Positions 35,904 through 43,876 are shown, counted from the stretch's first letter. The stretch: DNA of 64,000 bases from Flavobacterium foetidum (GCF_004634245.1 NZ_SJTF01000009.1:1-64000); one strand, 5' to 3'. Notes: generated from the sequence alone by a model not told the origin. Made by a program: numbers and translations.

Positions 35904-35954
35904 GCAGCTTTTGAAATTTCAAAATGCTGCGTTAAAACCCTGTATTTTGAAATG
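35904..35954 (+). promoter_or_regulatory. Possible RNA switch in the corA leader
   Basis: GCAGC-TTTTGAAA (35904-35916) folds onto TTTCAAAA-T-GCTGC (35917-35930). The right arm ATTTCAAAAT (35916-35925) is also complementary to ATTTTGAAAT at 35944-35953, which covers the first two bases of the ATG. The two pairings exclude each other. Confidence 0.45.
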
Positions 35955-36878
35955 AAAGCCTTTTACACTAACAACAACGGATTAGTAGAAATCCAAAAAT
36001 GGACTTCAAATTGCTGGATTCACATCGAATCTCCAACAGAATCAGATAAAAATTACTTGCTGCAAGAACTTCAGGTTCCTGAAGCATTTTACAATGATAT
36101 CGAGGATATCGACGAAAGACCTCGTATCGAAATCGAAGATGGCTGGACGCTAATCATTATGCGAATTCCCATTAAAAGCGGCGATGTCAAAATTCCTTTT
36201 CATACCGTTCCACTCGGAATCATTTTTAAAGATGATATCTGCGTTACCATCAGTTTTTATAAAACAGAAATAATCAAAGATTTTGTTGCCTATTCACAGC
36301 GCAAAAACATCGAAATAGAAGACAATTTCAATCTCGTTTTAAGATTGCTTTTATCATCAAGCGTTTGGTATTTGAAATACCTAAAACAAATCAATCAGAA
36401 AATAAAACTAGCAGAAGATAATTTAGAGAAATCAATCAAAAATGAAGAATTACAAGCCCTGCTTCAAATCGAAAAATGTTTTGTATTCTTCATCACATCT
36501 TTAAAAGCAAATGATGTTTTATTTCAAAGAATCAAAAATTTAAAAGCTCACAAAGCCAGTTACGACCCAGAATTGTTAGAAGATGTCGAAATCGAGCTAA
36601 ATCAGGCGCAAGACACGGCCAATATTTACAACAACATCTTAACGGGAATGATGGATGCTTACGCCTCTGTAATCTCCAATAATATGAACAATATTATGAA
36701 ACAGATGACGTCAATTTCTATCATCTTAATGATTCCAACCCTCATCGCCAGTTTGTACGGAATGAACGTCCCAAACGGTCTGGAAGAAAGCAAATACGGA
36801 ATCTGGATATTACTTTTAGTTTCTATACTACTTTCCACTTTTGGAGTCTTTTTGTTCAAAAGAAGAAGATGGTTCTAA
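35952..36878 (+). CDS. corA: CorA-family magnesium/cobalt transporter
   Basis: 308 residues. The N-terminal cytoplasmic domain (about 1-240) has WIHIESPTESD, IEDIDERPRIEIEDGWTLII and a long stalk helix. Two C-terminal membrane helices follow, the first ending in the selectivity signature YGMN (Gly270-Met-Asn), the second running into a basic KRRRWF tail. CorA forms a pentameric divalent-cation channel in the inner membrane, mainly for magnesium uptake. Its leader is long and holds a hairpin that could mask the start codon. It has its own terminator. Confidence 0.94.
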   Translation: MKAFYTNNNGLVEIQKWTSNCWIHIESPTESDKNYLLQELQVPEAFYNDIEDIDERPRIEIEDGWTLIIMRIPIKSGDVKIPFHTVPLGIIFKDDICVTISFYKTEIIKDFVAYSQRKNIEIEDNFNLVLRLLLSSSVWYLKYLKQINQKIKLAEDNLEKSIKNEELQALLQIEKCFVFFITSLKANDVLFQRIKNLKAHKASYDPELLEDVEIELNQAQDTANIYNNILTGMMDAYASVISNNMNNIMKQMTSISIILMIPTLIASLYGMNVPNGLEESKYGIWILLLVSILLSTFGVFLFKRRRWF

Positions 36879-36895
36879 AAACTTAAAAATAATTC

Positions 36896-36925
36896 AAAGC
36901 CTGTTCGTTAAGAATAGGCTTTTTC
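36896..36925 (+). terminator. Terminator of corA
   Basis: AAAGCCTGTTC (36896-36906) pairs with GAATAGGCTTT (36912-36922, one wobble), then T. Confidence 0.85.
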
Positions 36926-36938
36926 GTTTTTATATTTT

Positions 36939-37053
36939 GGGCGTGACCGTGTCCCGATAAGAGGGCAAACATACTTTGCGTTCATGCGCCCTCTTATCGG
37001 GACACGGTCGGGCTATCCATGCTACTTCGGTAGCTTATTCCTATCCCTCACGC
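36939..37053. repeat. Structured palindromic element (three-way-junction layout)
   Basis: Closing pair GCGTG (36941-36945) with CACGC (37049-37053). Arm 1 is a perfect 22-bp inverted repeat (36945-36966 and 36988-37009, core GTCCCGATAAGAGG) with a 21-base loop. Arm 2 is GCTAC-TTCG-GTAGC (37021-37034). The flanks read CGGGCTATCC and CCTATCCCTCACGC. It is much more GC-rich than its surroundings. I recall similar GGGCGT...CGGGCTNTCC...CCCTNACGC elements in Bacteroidota genomes. Confidence 0.75.
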
Positions 37054-37253
37054 AATCTTGTGTAGCAAGAAAGTTTCTCTCCTGCAAGGTTTTCAAAATC
37101 TTGTAGGTATTGTATATGAGGTCCTAAATATTTTGTGGGATAGATTTCCCTAACGCAACTTTATGATAATAAGAAATTCCGTTCCTGCAAGGTTTCCAAA
37201 ACCTTGTAGGTATTATAAATTTAGTCCTAATTTTTTTTTTGGATAGATTTTTT
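37048..37253. repeat. Degenerate tandem repeat, about 103-base unit
   Basis: Two units aligned at CCTGCAAGG (37081 and 37184). Each runs from ACGCAA, through AAGAAA, to CCTGCAAGGTTT...CTTGTAGGTATT, then GTCCTAA and GGATAGATTT. Confidence 0.65.
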
Positions 37254-37301
37254 GAGTTCAAATAAATCTTAAATCCTACAAGGTTTTGGAAACCTTGCAG
37301 G
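37184..37301. repeat. 27-bp perfect inverted repeat
   Basis: 37184-37210 (starts CCTGCAAGGTTTCC, ends CCTTGTAGG) and 37275-37301 are exact reverse complements 64 bases apart. The right copy ends just before the promoter of the next operon. Confidence 0.8.
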
Positions 37302-37341
37302 ATGCTAAATTGTTTTTTTAAAAATTATTTCCAACTTTTTA

Positions 37342-37382
37342 TTTGCCATTTCAAAATAAACAATAACTTTGCGTCTCAAAGT
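37342..37382 (+). promoter_or_regulatory. Promoter and palindromic operator of the winged-helix operon
   Basis: TTTG (37342-37345), 18 bases, TAACTTTG (37364-37371). The box is one arm of the perfect palindrome ACTTTG-CGTCT-CAAAGT (37366-37382), which covers the predicted start of transcription. The same palindrome recurs at 38330-38346. Confidence 0.72.
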
Positions 37383-37391
37383 ACTTTAATT

Positions 37392-38006
37392 ATGAATCAG
37401 AAGCACCAAGAAGATTTAGCACATATCCGTTCCATGATGGAGCGTTCTTCAAGATTTATATCCTTAAGTGGTTTATCGGGCGTTTTTGCCGGTTTGTCTG
37501 CGATGGTAGGTGGAATGTACGTTTATTTGCTGTTTAAATCAAACGGCATAGATTATTTTACAGACGAACACAGATCATATTCATTTGCTTTAGTAAAAGA
37601 GTTATTTTGGATCGGAGTCGCCATAATGTTTTTTGCGGTGCTGTTCGGCATCTTTTTTACAATCAGAAAAAGCAAAAAATACAGTTTGCCAATTTGGACA
37701 TCGGCGACAAAAAATATGCTTTTTAATCTTGGAGTTCCGCTTGTAGTGGGTGGCATTTTTTGTCTCGCTTTGATCTATTACGGAATCTACGGTTTTGTAG
37801 CGCCAGCAACCTTGATATTTTACGGACTTGCTGTAATAAATGCCGAAAAATATACATTTTCTGATGTAAAATATTTGGGATTCTCACAGTTATTGCTAGG
37901 ACTAATTTCTCTTTTTTTAATTGGGTACGGCTTAATTTTCTGGATTATTGGTTTTGGAATTCTGCATATTTTGTACGGATTAATGATGTTTAGAAAATAC
38001 AAATAA
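37392..38006 (+). CDS. Hypothetical membrane protein, first gene of the winged-helix operon
   Basis: 204 residues. I start it at the ATG at 37392 because the promoter box ends at 37371; a longer frame back to 37302 would run through the promoter. After a charged start (MNQKHQEDLAHIRSMMERSS) there are six likely membrane segments in pairs, with Gly-rich turns (SGLSGVFAGLSAMVGGMYVY). I recognise no named family, but proteins of this layout sit before small winged-helix regulators in Flavobacteria. The winged-helix gene follows nine bases downstream. Inner-membrane location is inferred. Confidence 0.82.
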   Translation: MNQKHQEDLAHIRSMMERSSRFISLSGLSGVFAGLSAMVGGMYVYLLFKSNGIDYFTDEHRSYSFALVKELFWIGVAIMFFAVLFGIFFTIRKSKKYSLPIWTSATKNMLFNLGVPLVVGGIFCLALIYYGIYGFVAPATLIFYGLAVINAEKYTFSDVKYLGFSQLLLGLISLFLIGYGLIFWIIGFGILHILYGLMMFRKYK

Positions 38007-38015
38007 AACCTGCCC

Positions 38016-38306
38016 ATGGGAATTATTGATAAGTTAAATAAAGATTTCGAAAGCCGTGTCAGATTAGGTATCATGTCTATTCTGATGGTCAACGAATGGG
38101 TAGATTTTACTGAGATGAAAACGCTTCTTAACATCACAGACGGTAATTTGGCCAGCCATTCTGCAGCGCTGGAAAAGGCAGAATACATTGAGATTAAAAA
38201 AGAATTCGTCGGCAAAAAGCCAAAAACTTCTTATCAGGTTACAGAAAAAGGTAGACAGGCTTTCAAAGAGCATTTGTCTTACCTCGAAAAATTAATGAAA
38301 TCATAA
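38016..38306 (+). CDS. Small winged-helix DNA-binding protein
   Basis: 96 residues. A one-domain winged helix: IMSILMVNEWVDFTEMKTLLNITDGNLASHSAALEKA (cited in part) forms the helix-turn-helix, and YIEIKKEFVGKKPKTSYQVTEKGRQAF the wing. It matches the compact winged-helix group (PF13601-like) found beside membrane-protein genes. It has no ligand domain. It lies between two membrane-protein genes whose promoters carry the same palindrome, so it most likely represses both transcripts, including its own. DNA binding is well supported; the signal is unknown. Confidence 0.9.
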   Translation: MGIIDKLNKDFESRVRLGIMSILMVNEWVDFTEMKTLLNITDGNLASHSAALEKAEYIEIKKEFVGKKPKTSYQVTEKGRQAFKEHLSYLEKLMKS

Positions 38307-38327
38307 AAACTAAAAAATTTTGTCTAA

Positions 38328-38346
38328 TAACTTTGAAACACAAAGT
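38328..38346 (+). promoter_or_regulatory. Promoter box and second copy of the operator
   Basis: TAACTTTG (38328-38335) overlaps ACTTTG-AAACA-CAAAGT (38330-38346), the same spacing and arms as at 37366. The following bases (ACTTT, A-rich, ATGAA) also match the first site. Confidence 0.7.
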
Positions 38347-38364
38347 ACTTTTAAAAATGAAATC

Positions 38365-39756
38365 ATGAAAAAACATCAAATTATTTTAGTCAGCAGTCTT
38401 GTTTTTGCGCTGCTTTTTTACAAAGAAGCTCTAGGAGTTAATTTGGGTATTTTTGGCATCTTTTTGACCGCCATGATTTGTTTCTTGTATCAAGATCGTT
38501 TTGTCAGCCGTACACATCTCATTTTGGTAATTACTTCGGTCTTGTCGTCAATTGCTTTTGCTTGGTACGGAGATTTTCCATCATTTTTGGCGCTGGCTTT
38601 GTCTGTTCTTTTTCTGCAGTTTAAAACCCAGCATAACGAAATCAAAATACTGCAGATTTTCCCGCTTATCTTTTTAAACGGAATAGCTTCGTTGGGGCGT
38701 ATCTTCATTTTCAGTCAATGGCTCCCAAAAAAAGAGGTCAAGAATGATACACTGAAAAAGTTTATAGCATATTTATTTATTCCAACGCTGTTTTTGGTTT
38801 TGTTCTTTACGGTTTATTCCTTCGGAAGTGATCATTTCTCTTCTTTATTTAAAGATTATACCCTTGATATTGATCTTCCAGTTCTGTTCTTGATCAGTAT
38901 GGTCGGATTTTATATTTCGTTCAGTTTTTGGAATTATTGGGTTCCAGAGATTAGTTTTCAATACAATTCAAAACTGAATAACGATTTTGATTCATCCGTT
39001 AAAAACAATCATAAAAATACATTTTCGTTTCTTGATTTAGATTTTGAAAGACGAAGTGGCGAGATTACGCTTTTGCTACTCAATGCAATGCTTCTCGTTT
39101 TTATTGCGACCTACAATTACGAACAGTTTTTTGAATCGAGCGAAATTTCCAAACTAAGCGCAGATACGCACGAAAGAGTAAATGCTGTGATTTTTTCAAT
39201 TATTATGGCGGTTGGCGTGATTTTATTTTATTTTAAATCAGGTTTCAATTTTGATGAAAAGGCCGCAAGACTCAAAAACTTATCCAAAATCTGGATTGCC
39301 CTAAACATCGTTTTAATTATAAGCGCTTTGCTTAAAAATGCCGAATATGTTTCTTTTTTCGGTTTAACCTATAAAAGACTCGGTGTATTTGCTTTCTTGA
39401 TTCTTGCGGTTATCGGACTTGTACTAACATTTTACAAAATAGTGAAACAGAAAACCAATGCATTTCTTTTTAATAAAATGGTTTGGTTTTTTTACGGAAC
39501 AATTTTGTTATGCAGTTACATCAACTGGGGGAATTTGATTACCACATATAATATTGCCGTAAATAAAGGAGTAGAGCCTTATTTTTTGTTTGAATTAAAT
39601 TTTAATGATGAACAGCGCGCAACTTATTTCAGGACTTTAAAAAACGAAACCATTACAAAACAATACCATAATGAAAATAGTATTTTAAGTCATAAAAATG
39701 ATTCCTTTTTGTCAAAGGCTTTGTATTATGAGTTTGTAGATACACAGACAAAGTAA
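38365..39756 (+). CDS. DUF4153/DUF4173-like multipass membrane protein
   Basis: 463 residues from the ATG at 38365. An in-frame TTG at 38320 is rejected because it precedes the promoter box. About ten membrane helices. The stretch ISKLSADTHERVNAVIFSIIMAVGVILFYFKSGFNFD (cited in part) and the late YKRLGVFAFL and SYINWGNLITTYN are features of the DUF4153/DUF4173 membrane proteins common in Bacteroidota. The function is unknown. Its own promoter carries the winged-helix operator, and a terminator follows. Confidence 0.85.
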   Translation: MKKHQIILVSSLVFALLFYKEALGVNLGIFGIFLTAMICFLYQDRFVSRTHLILVITSVLSSIAFAWYGDFPSFLALALSVLFLQFKTQHNEIKILQIFPLIFLNGIASLGRIFIFSQWLPKKEVKNDTLKKFIAYLFIPTLFLVLFFTVYSFGSDHFSSLFKDYTLDIDLPVLFLISMVGFYISFSFWNYWVPEISFQYNSKLNNDFDSSVKNNHKNTFSFLDLDFERRSGEITLLLLNAMLLVFIATYNYEQFFESSEISKLSADTHERVNAVIFSIIMAVGVILFYFKSGFNFDEKAARLKNLSKIWIALNIVLIISALLKNAEYVSFFGLTYKRLGVFAFLILAVIGLVLTFYKIVKQKTNAFLFNKMVWFFYGTILLCSYINWGNLITTYNIAVNKGVEPYFLFELNFNDEQRATYFRTLKNETITKQYHNENSILSHKNDSFLSKALYYEFVDTQTK

Positions 39757-39776
39757 GAATTGTTCATTTTTTGGAT

Positions 39777-39807
39777 TCCCATCTTTTACGAGGTGGGATT
39801 TTTTTTT
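39777..39807 (+). terminator. Terminator of the DUF4173-like gene
   Basis: TCCCATCT (39777-39784) pairs with AGGTGGGA (39791-39798, one wobble), followed by nine T. Confidence 0.85.
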
Positions 39808-39868
39808 AACCATTTGTTTCAGACGGTTATTTTTTGTTGTTCGTCTTATTTTTATGTTATTTATCGAC

Positions 39869-39907
39869 ATAACACTAAATGTTATAGGAAAATCTTTATT
39901 ATATTTG
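39869..39907 (+). promoter_or_regulatory. Palindrome and -7 box of the two-component operon
   Basis: ATAACA-CTAAA-TGTTAT (39869-39885) lies in the -33 zone; TATATTTG (39900-39907) is an exact -7 box. A second weaker repeat, TTATGT...ACATAA, overlaps the left arm. The leader would be about 80 bases. Confidence 0.55.
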
Positions 39908-39993
39908 ACTTCTGAAAATTTTAATTTTTTATGCCTTTTGTAAGAAATTAAAATACTTCATTAAACTATTAATTTAACCCAAGAACATTTACC

Positions 39994-40458
39994 ATGACAC
40001 AAATTACCCCTAAACCACTATCGCCAATTGAAAAAATTTATCCACCAGGAACACAATTAGATGTTACGCTAAGTCCAGACAGTGTTGGAAAAATAAAATT
40101 TCCTGAAAGAACCGATAGAATGCTTTTGTCGCCACTTGTTGAAGCTTATTATAATAAAGAAACAGGACTATTGGTTAGAGCTGTTGTTTTTGTGGCTCGT
40201 AAAGAAACCAAAAATTTGGATTTTCGTATTTATCAAAATTGTTATATCGACCTTGATGGAAATCCGCAACTGCAATTTTTTATTTCGTACGATTTAGTAG
40301 AAACAAAAGAAACAGATTTTTTGGTTTATGAAGTTGCCTTTTACGCAAATGAGATACCGTACGGACCATTGTCTCAAATTAAAACAATTCAGAGTTTTCT
40401 TTGGGATGTAGATCCTGTTGGTTCAAGAGGAACAGAAACGAATGTCCAACACAATTAA
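39994..40458 (+). CDS. Hypothetical protein ahead of a two-component system
   Basis: 154 residues, no signal peptide, no Cys apart from one in YQNCYIDL. The sequence is mostly predicted beta: LDVTLSPDSVGKIKFP, LLVRAVVFVARKETK, LQFFISYDLVETKETDFLVYE, then a short IKTIQSFLWDVDP. I do not recognise it. It is the first gene after the promoter and is followed 26 bases later by a histidine kinase and then its LytTR regulator, so it may be a cytoplasmic accessory or target of that system. Confidence 0.7.
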   Translation: MTQITPKPLSPIEKIYPPGTQLDVTLSPDSVGKIKFPERTDRMLLSPLVEAYYNKETGLLVRAVVFVARKETKNLDFRIYQNCYIDLDGNPQLQFFISYDLVETKETDFLVYEVAFYANEIPYGPLSQIKTIQSFLWDVDPVGSRGTETNVQHN

Positions 40459-40484
40459 AGTATTTCATAAATAATAAAAGGACA

Positions 40485-42221
40485 ATGATTAAAAATGTTT
40501 TTTTTATTACTTTATTCTTTACACTCAAATCTCTTATTCTTTTTTCACAGGACAAAAAAACTGCTAATCTTTTAGAATTACAGATAAAAGCAAAAGTTTT
40601 AAAATACAATGATCAAATCAATTTTAATAAAGCGCAACGTTTCTTTTTTGAGAACAACTGGGATTCTACTTTAGTTTATTCGATGAAACAGCTTAGCAAG
40701 ACTAAGAACAAAGAATTAAAAGACTATTGTCATTATTTTAGAGGGATAAGCTTTCAGAATAAAAAAATTTTAGATCAGGCAAAAAAAGAGTTTGGTCAAA
40801 TCTCTTCTGGATTTGATTTTTATTACAAGGTCAATTTTTCCTTGGGTGAAATAGCATTGCAACAAAATAAATTTGAAATAGCATTGTCTTATTTTAATTC
40901 GATTGATAAGTTACATGAACGTTCTTACGATTTTAAAAAAAGCTCTGTTTCTCATAATATAGGATTATGTTATCTACATTTAGGAAATTTTGCTAAAGCC
41001 GAGAAATATTTGTTTGAGAGTACGAGACTGCAGGAAATAGAAAAAGATAGTTTAATGCTTGTCGGGTCGTACATGGATATTGCCACTTTATACTACGAAC
41101 AATATAAAGACAATCTGGCAATTCCTTATTTTAAAAAAGCATATGATCTTTCTAAAAAAGTAAAATCATTCGAATTAAAAAGAACTGCAACCTTAAATAT
41201 GGCTGTAGTAGAAGAAAACAGAAAGAATTTTTCACAGGCTTTGGTCTATAGAAAAGAATTCGAAGCCTGGAAAGATTCCTTAAACGATCAAAATAAAGTC
41301 TGGGCCATTGCCGATCTTGAGAAAAAGTTTGCTATTCAGCAAAAACAAAAAGAAGTCAATGTTCTGGCTGCAGAAAATAAAGCAAAAATAGCCGAAAGAA
41401 ATGGGTTTCTCATTTCTTCGGTTTTATTGCTGATTTTGTTCGGTACAGGAGTCTATTTTTACAGACAGAAAATTAGAAGCAGTAAAATTATCTTAAAGCA
41501 GAAAGAAGAGCTTGATGAACTGAATGCAACAAAAGACAAATTGTTTTCTATTGTCAGCCATGATTTAAGATCGTCTGTAAATGCTTTAAAAACAAGCAAC
41601 GGAAGACTGCAGGAAAATCTGGAAAACAAGAATTATGAAGAACTGGATACACTGCTTCATAACAATAGTACAATTGCCAACGGAGCTTACAATTTATTAG
41701 ACAATCTGCTCAATTGGGCTTTGTTGCAGACCAAACAGACTTATTTTTATCAAGAATCGCTGCATTTGGCGTCAATCGTACAACAAGTAGAATACAATTA
41801 TAAGCCATTGATGCTGAACAAAAATATCTCTTTTACAAGCAATGTTCCTTCTGGAGAATATGTTTTTGCAGATATGGATTCGCTTAAAATTGTTATTAGG
41901 AATTTTTTAGACAATGCTATTAAATTCACAAAAGAAAACGGCTCAATAAGTATTTATACAAGGCCATCTTCAGAAGAGTATTGTTATTTGGTTATTGAAG
42001 ATACTGGGTTAGGAATGAGCAAATCAACTCGTGATGAGTTGCTTAAAGATTCGGTATTGCTTTCTAAAAAGAAAAACGATGATATAATCGGAACTGGTCT
42101 CGGAATGCAGTTGTGTAGAAGCATGATTTATAAAAATGGAGGTAAACTCGATATAGAGAGTGAGGAAAATATCGGAACGAAAATTATTATTGCACTACAA
42201 AAGTTTAAAAATCATGGATAA
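40485..42221 (+). CDS. TPR-containing sensor histidine kinase
   Basis: 578 residues from the ATG at 40485, which gives a proper signal peptide (FFTLKSLILFSQ). The periplasmic part (about 25-300) is made of TPR-like helical pairs, followed by one membrane helix (about 307-326). The kinase core has the phospho-acceptor His359 (SIVSHDLRSS), N box NFLDNAIKF, G1 IEDTGLGM and G2 GTGLGMQLC. All catalytic motifs are present. It overlaps the regulator gene by eight bases, so kinase and LytTR regulator are a pair. The signal is unknown; TPRs suggest a protein partner. Confidence 0.92.
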   Translation: MIKNVFFITLFFTLKSLILFSQDKKTANLLELQIKAKVLKYNDQINFNKAQRFFFENNWDSTLVYSMKQLSKTKNKELKDYCHYFRGISFQNKKILDQAKKEFGQISSGFDFYYKVNFSLGEIALQQNKFEIALSYFNSIDKLHERSYDFKKSSVSHNIGLCYLHLGNFAKAEKYLFESTRLQEIEKDSLMLVGSYMDIATLYYEQYKDNLAIPYFKKAYDLSKKVKSFELKRTATLNMAVVEENRKNFSQALVYRKEFEAWKDSLNDQNKVWAIADLEKKFAIQQKQKEVNVLAAENKAKIAERNGFLISSVLLLILFGTGVYFYRQKIRSSKIILKQKEELDELNATKDKLFSIVSHDLRSSVNALKTSNGRLQENLENKNYEELDTLLHNNSTIANGAYNLLDNLLNWALLQTKQTYFYQESLHLASIVQQVEYNYKPLMLNKNISFTSNVPSGEYVFADMDSLKIVIRNFLDNAIKFTKENGSISIYTRPSSEEYCYLVIEDTGLGMSKSTRDELLKDSVLLSKKKNDDIIGTGLGMQLCRSMIYKNGGKLDIESEENIGTKIIIALQKFKNHG

Positions 42222-42960
42222 TATAAACGTACTTGTTATAGAAGACACTGTTTCAGAAAGTGATGCACTCGTAAAAGTACTTTCGGCCAATAATTACAAT
42301 ATTGTCGGAATTGCCGCAACCTACAATCAGGCGTTGGAAATGTTTTACAACAATGTGGTAGATATCGTAATTATTGATGTCTTTCTGGATGGAAAGCCAG
42401 ACGGGATTACATTTGCAGAAACCATCAACATTGTTCCAAACAGTGTAAAACCTTTTGTTTTTTTAACGAGTTCAAAAGATCGTCAGATTTTTGAAAGGGC
42501 AAAATTGACCAAGCCTTTCAGTTTTTTAATGAAACCCTTTAACGAACTTGAGATTCTGTATGCCTTGGAAATGGCTGTTGAAAAATTTTATGAGCAGACC
42601 AATGTTTTTCATAGCGAAGACCAAAATACGGTGATAAGCAATGATTCTCTTTTTATTAAAAAAAATAAAGCTTTAAAGAAAGTCCGTATTGAAGATATTG
42701 TTTACATAGAGGTAGAAGACCGATATTGTAACATTATTACAGAGACCGAAAAATTTGTAATCCTCATTTCGCTAACCAAAATCATGCATCTTTTTGATGC
42801 GTCCAAATTTTTTCAGACGCATCGAAATTATATTGTGAACTCAAGCAAAATCATAGAAATAGTTCTGAGTGATAACCTGATTGTTTTAAAAGGAAATCAC
42901 AATGTGACTTTAAGTGAAAAATATAAAGATCTGGTCAGCAGGTTTACTGTTTTGAAATAA
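42214..42960 (+). CDS. LytTR-family response regulator
   Basis: 248 residues, started at the ATG inside the end of the kinase gene (longer in-frame reading would extend far into it). Receiver domain 1-125 has the acidic pair Glu10/Asp11, phospho-acceptor Asp55 (IIDVFLDG), LTSS and the conserved Lys in LMKPFN. The LytTR DNA-binding domain (about 150-245) has KVRIEDIVYIEVEDRYCNII and FFQTHRNYIVNSSKI. It would bind direct repeats in target promoters after phosphorylation by the upstream kinase. Confidence 0.94.
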   Translation: MDNINVLVIEDTVSESDALVKVLSANNYNIVGIAATYNQALEMFYNNVVDIVIIDVFLDGKPDGITFAETINIVPNSVKPFVFLTSSKDRQIFERAKLTKPFSFLMKPFNELEILYALEMAVEKFYEQTNVFHSEDQNTVISNDSLFIKKNKALKKVRIEDIVYIEVEDRYCNIITETEKFVILISLTKIMHLFDASKFFQTHRNYIVNSSKIIEIVLSDNLIVLKGNHNVTLSEKYKDLVSRFTVLK

Positions 42961-42988
42961 TTTTAAAAGTCAGCAACGAATGAGTTCG

Positions 42989-43795
42989 CTAATTGTTTCT
43001 TCTTCTAAATTTCGGGTCGTTTCGGTTAATGGTTGCACTGCGTCTTGGGGTTTCCGGTTTTGGCAGACTCGCTTCTTCTGTTTTGCTCGATGGCGCAATT
43101 AGTTGATTCAGTTCCTTAATTTCTGCATCGGTTAAATCACGGTAGCGTCCTACAGGAACATCCAAAGAAATATTAATGATTCGAATACGTTTTAAAGCAG
43201 TTACTTCATAGCCAAGATATTCGCACATTCTTCTAATCTGGCGATTCAGACCTTGCGTCAATATAATTTTGAACGTGTTTTTACTAATTTGCTCCACTTT
43301 GCATTTTCGGGTCACAGTATCCAAAATCGGAACACCATTTCCCATACGCTGAATAAAACGCTCCGTAATCGGTTTGTTTACCGTTACGGTATATTCTTTT
43401 TCGTGATTGTTTCTGGCACGAAGAATCTTGTTTACGATATCTCCGTCATTAGTCATAAAAATTAATCCTTCACTGGCTTTGTCCAATCTTCCAATCGGGA
43501 AAATTCGCTTTGGATAATTAATATAATCAACAATATTATTTCGCACTTCTAGATTGGTGGTGCATTCAATTCCCACCGGTTTGTTGAAAGCTAGGTAAAC
43601 CATTTTTTCGTGCTTCTCAACGATTAATTTTCCATCAATACGCACTTCGTCATCTGGCGAGACTTTTGTTCCCATTTCTGCTACAGAACCATTAACCGTT
43701 ACACGTTTTTCATCAATCAGCTTATCCGCTTCACGACGTGAACAAAAACCAGTTTCTCCAATGAATTTATTAAGACGTTTCAAATTTTCTTCCAT
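42989..43795 (-). CDS. rluF: 23S rRNA pseudouridine synthase, RluF-like
   Basis: 268 residues. An S4 RNA-binding domain (about 5-55: [20 protein letters not shown]) precedes the RsuA/RluF catalytic domain with the essential Asp105 in [43 protein letters not shown] and [17 protein letters not shown] favour RluF, which makes pseudouridine 2604 in 23S rRNA. The C-terminus is a basic, disordered [18 protein letters not shown] tail. It is convergent with the response regulator gene, 28 bases apart. Confidence 0.93.
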   Translation of the reverse strand: MEENLKRLNKFIGETGFCSRREADKLIDEKRVTVNGSVAEMGTKVSPDDEVRIDGKLIVEKHEKMVYLAFNKPVGIECTTNLEVRNNIVDYINYPKRIFPIGRLDKASEGLIFMTNDGDIVNKILRARNNHEKEYTVTVNKPITERFIQRMGNGVPILDTVTRKCKVEQISKNTFKIILTQGLNRQIRRMCEYLGYEVTALKRIRIINISLDVPVGRYRDLTDAEIKELNQLIAPSSKTEEASLPKPETPRRSATINRNDPKFRRRNN

Positions 43796-43799
43796 AGTG

Positions 43800-43807
43800 C
43801 AAAAGTA
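43800..43807 (-). promoter_or_regulatory. -7 box close to the rluF start
   Basis: Minus-strand TACTTTTG ends five bases before the ATG at 43795, which would give an almost leaderless transcript. Confidence 0.4.
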
Positions 43808-43815
43808 GCTAAAAA

Positions 43816-43867
43816 TTTGATTTTAGATTTCAGATTTCAGATTTTAGATTTCAGATTTTAGATTTTT
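43816..43867. repeat. Tandem GATTTYAGATTT repeat
   Basis: About four copies of the 13-15-base word TTTAGATTTCAGA in direct array; related words recur at 44373-44402. Confidence 0.75.
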
Positions 43868-43876
43868 CACAATCTT

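Noticed and set aside
37081..37301. Repeats resembling a very short CRISPR array
   Set aside because: The copies are in both orientations, differ in sequence, have no regular spacers, and no cas gene is present.
37302..37391. Longer N-terminus for the membrane protein at 37392
   Set aside because: The extension would be encoded across the promoter and the palindromic operator.
38320..38364. TTG start giving a longer DUF4173-like protein
   Set aside because: It lies upstream of the promoter box and operator at 38328-38346; the ATG at 38365 begins a proper membrane protein.
40401..40484. Earlier start of the TPR kinase
   Set aside because: It overlaps the previous gene and puts a Cys/Arg-rich stretch before an otherwise clear signal peptide.
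42160..42213. Earlier start of the LytTR regulator
   Set aside because: It would extend deep into the kinase gene; the ATG at 42214 gives a normal receiver domain start.
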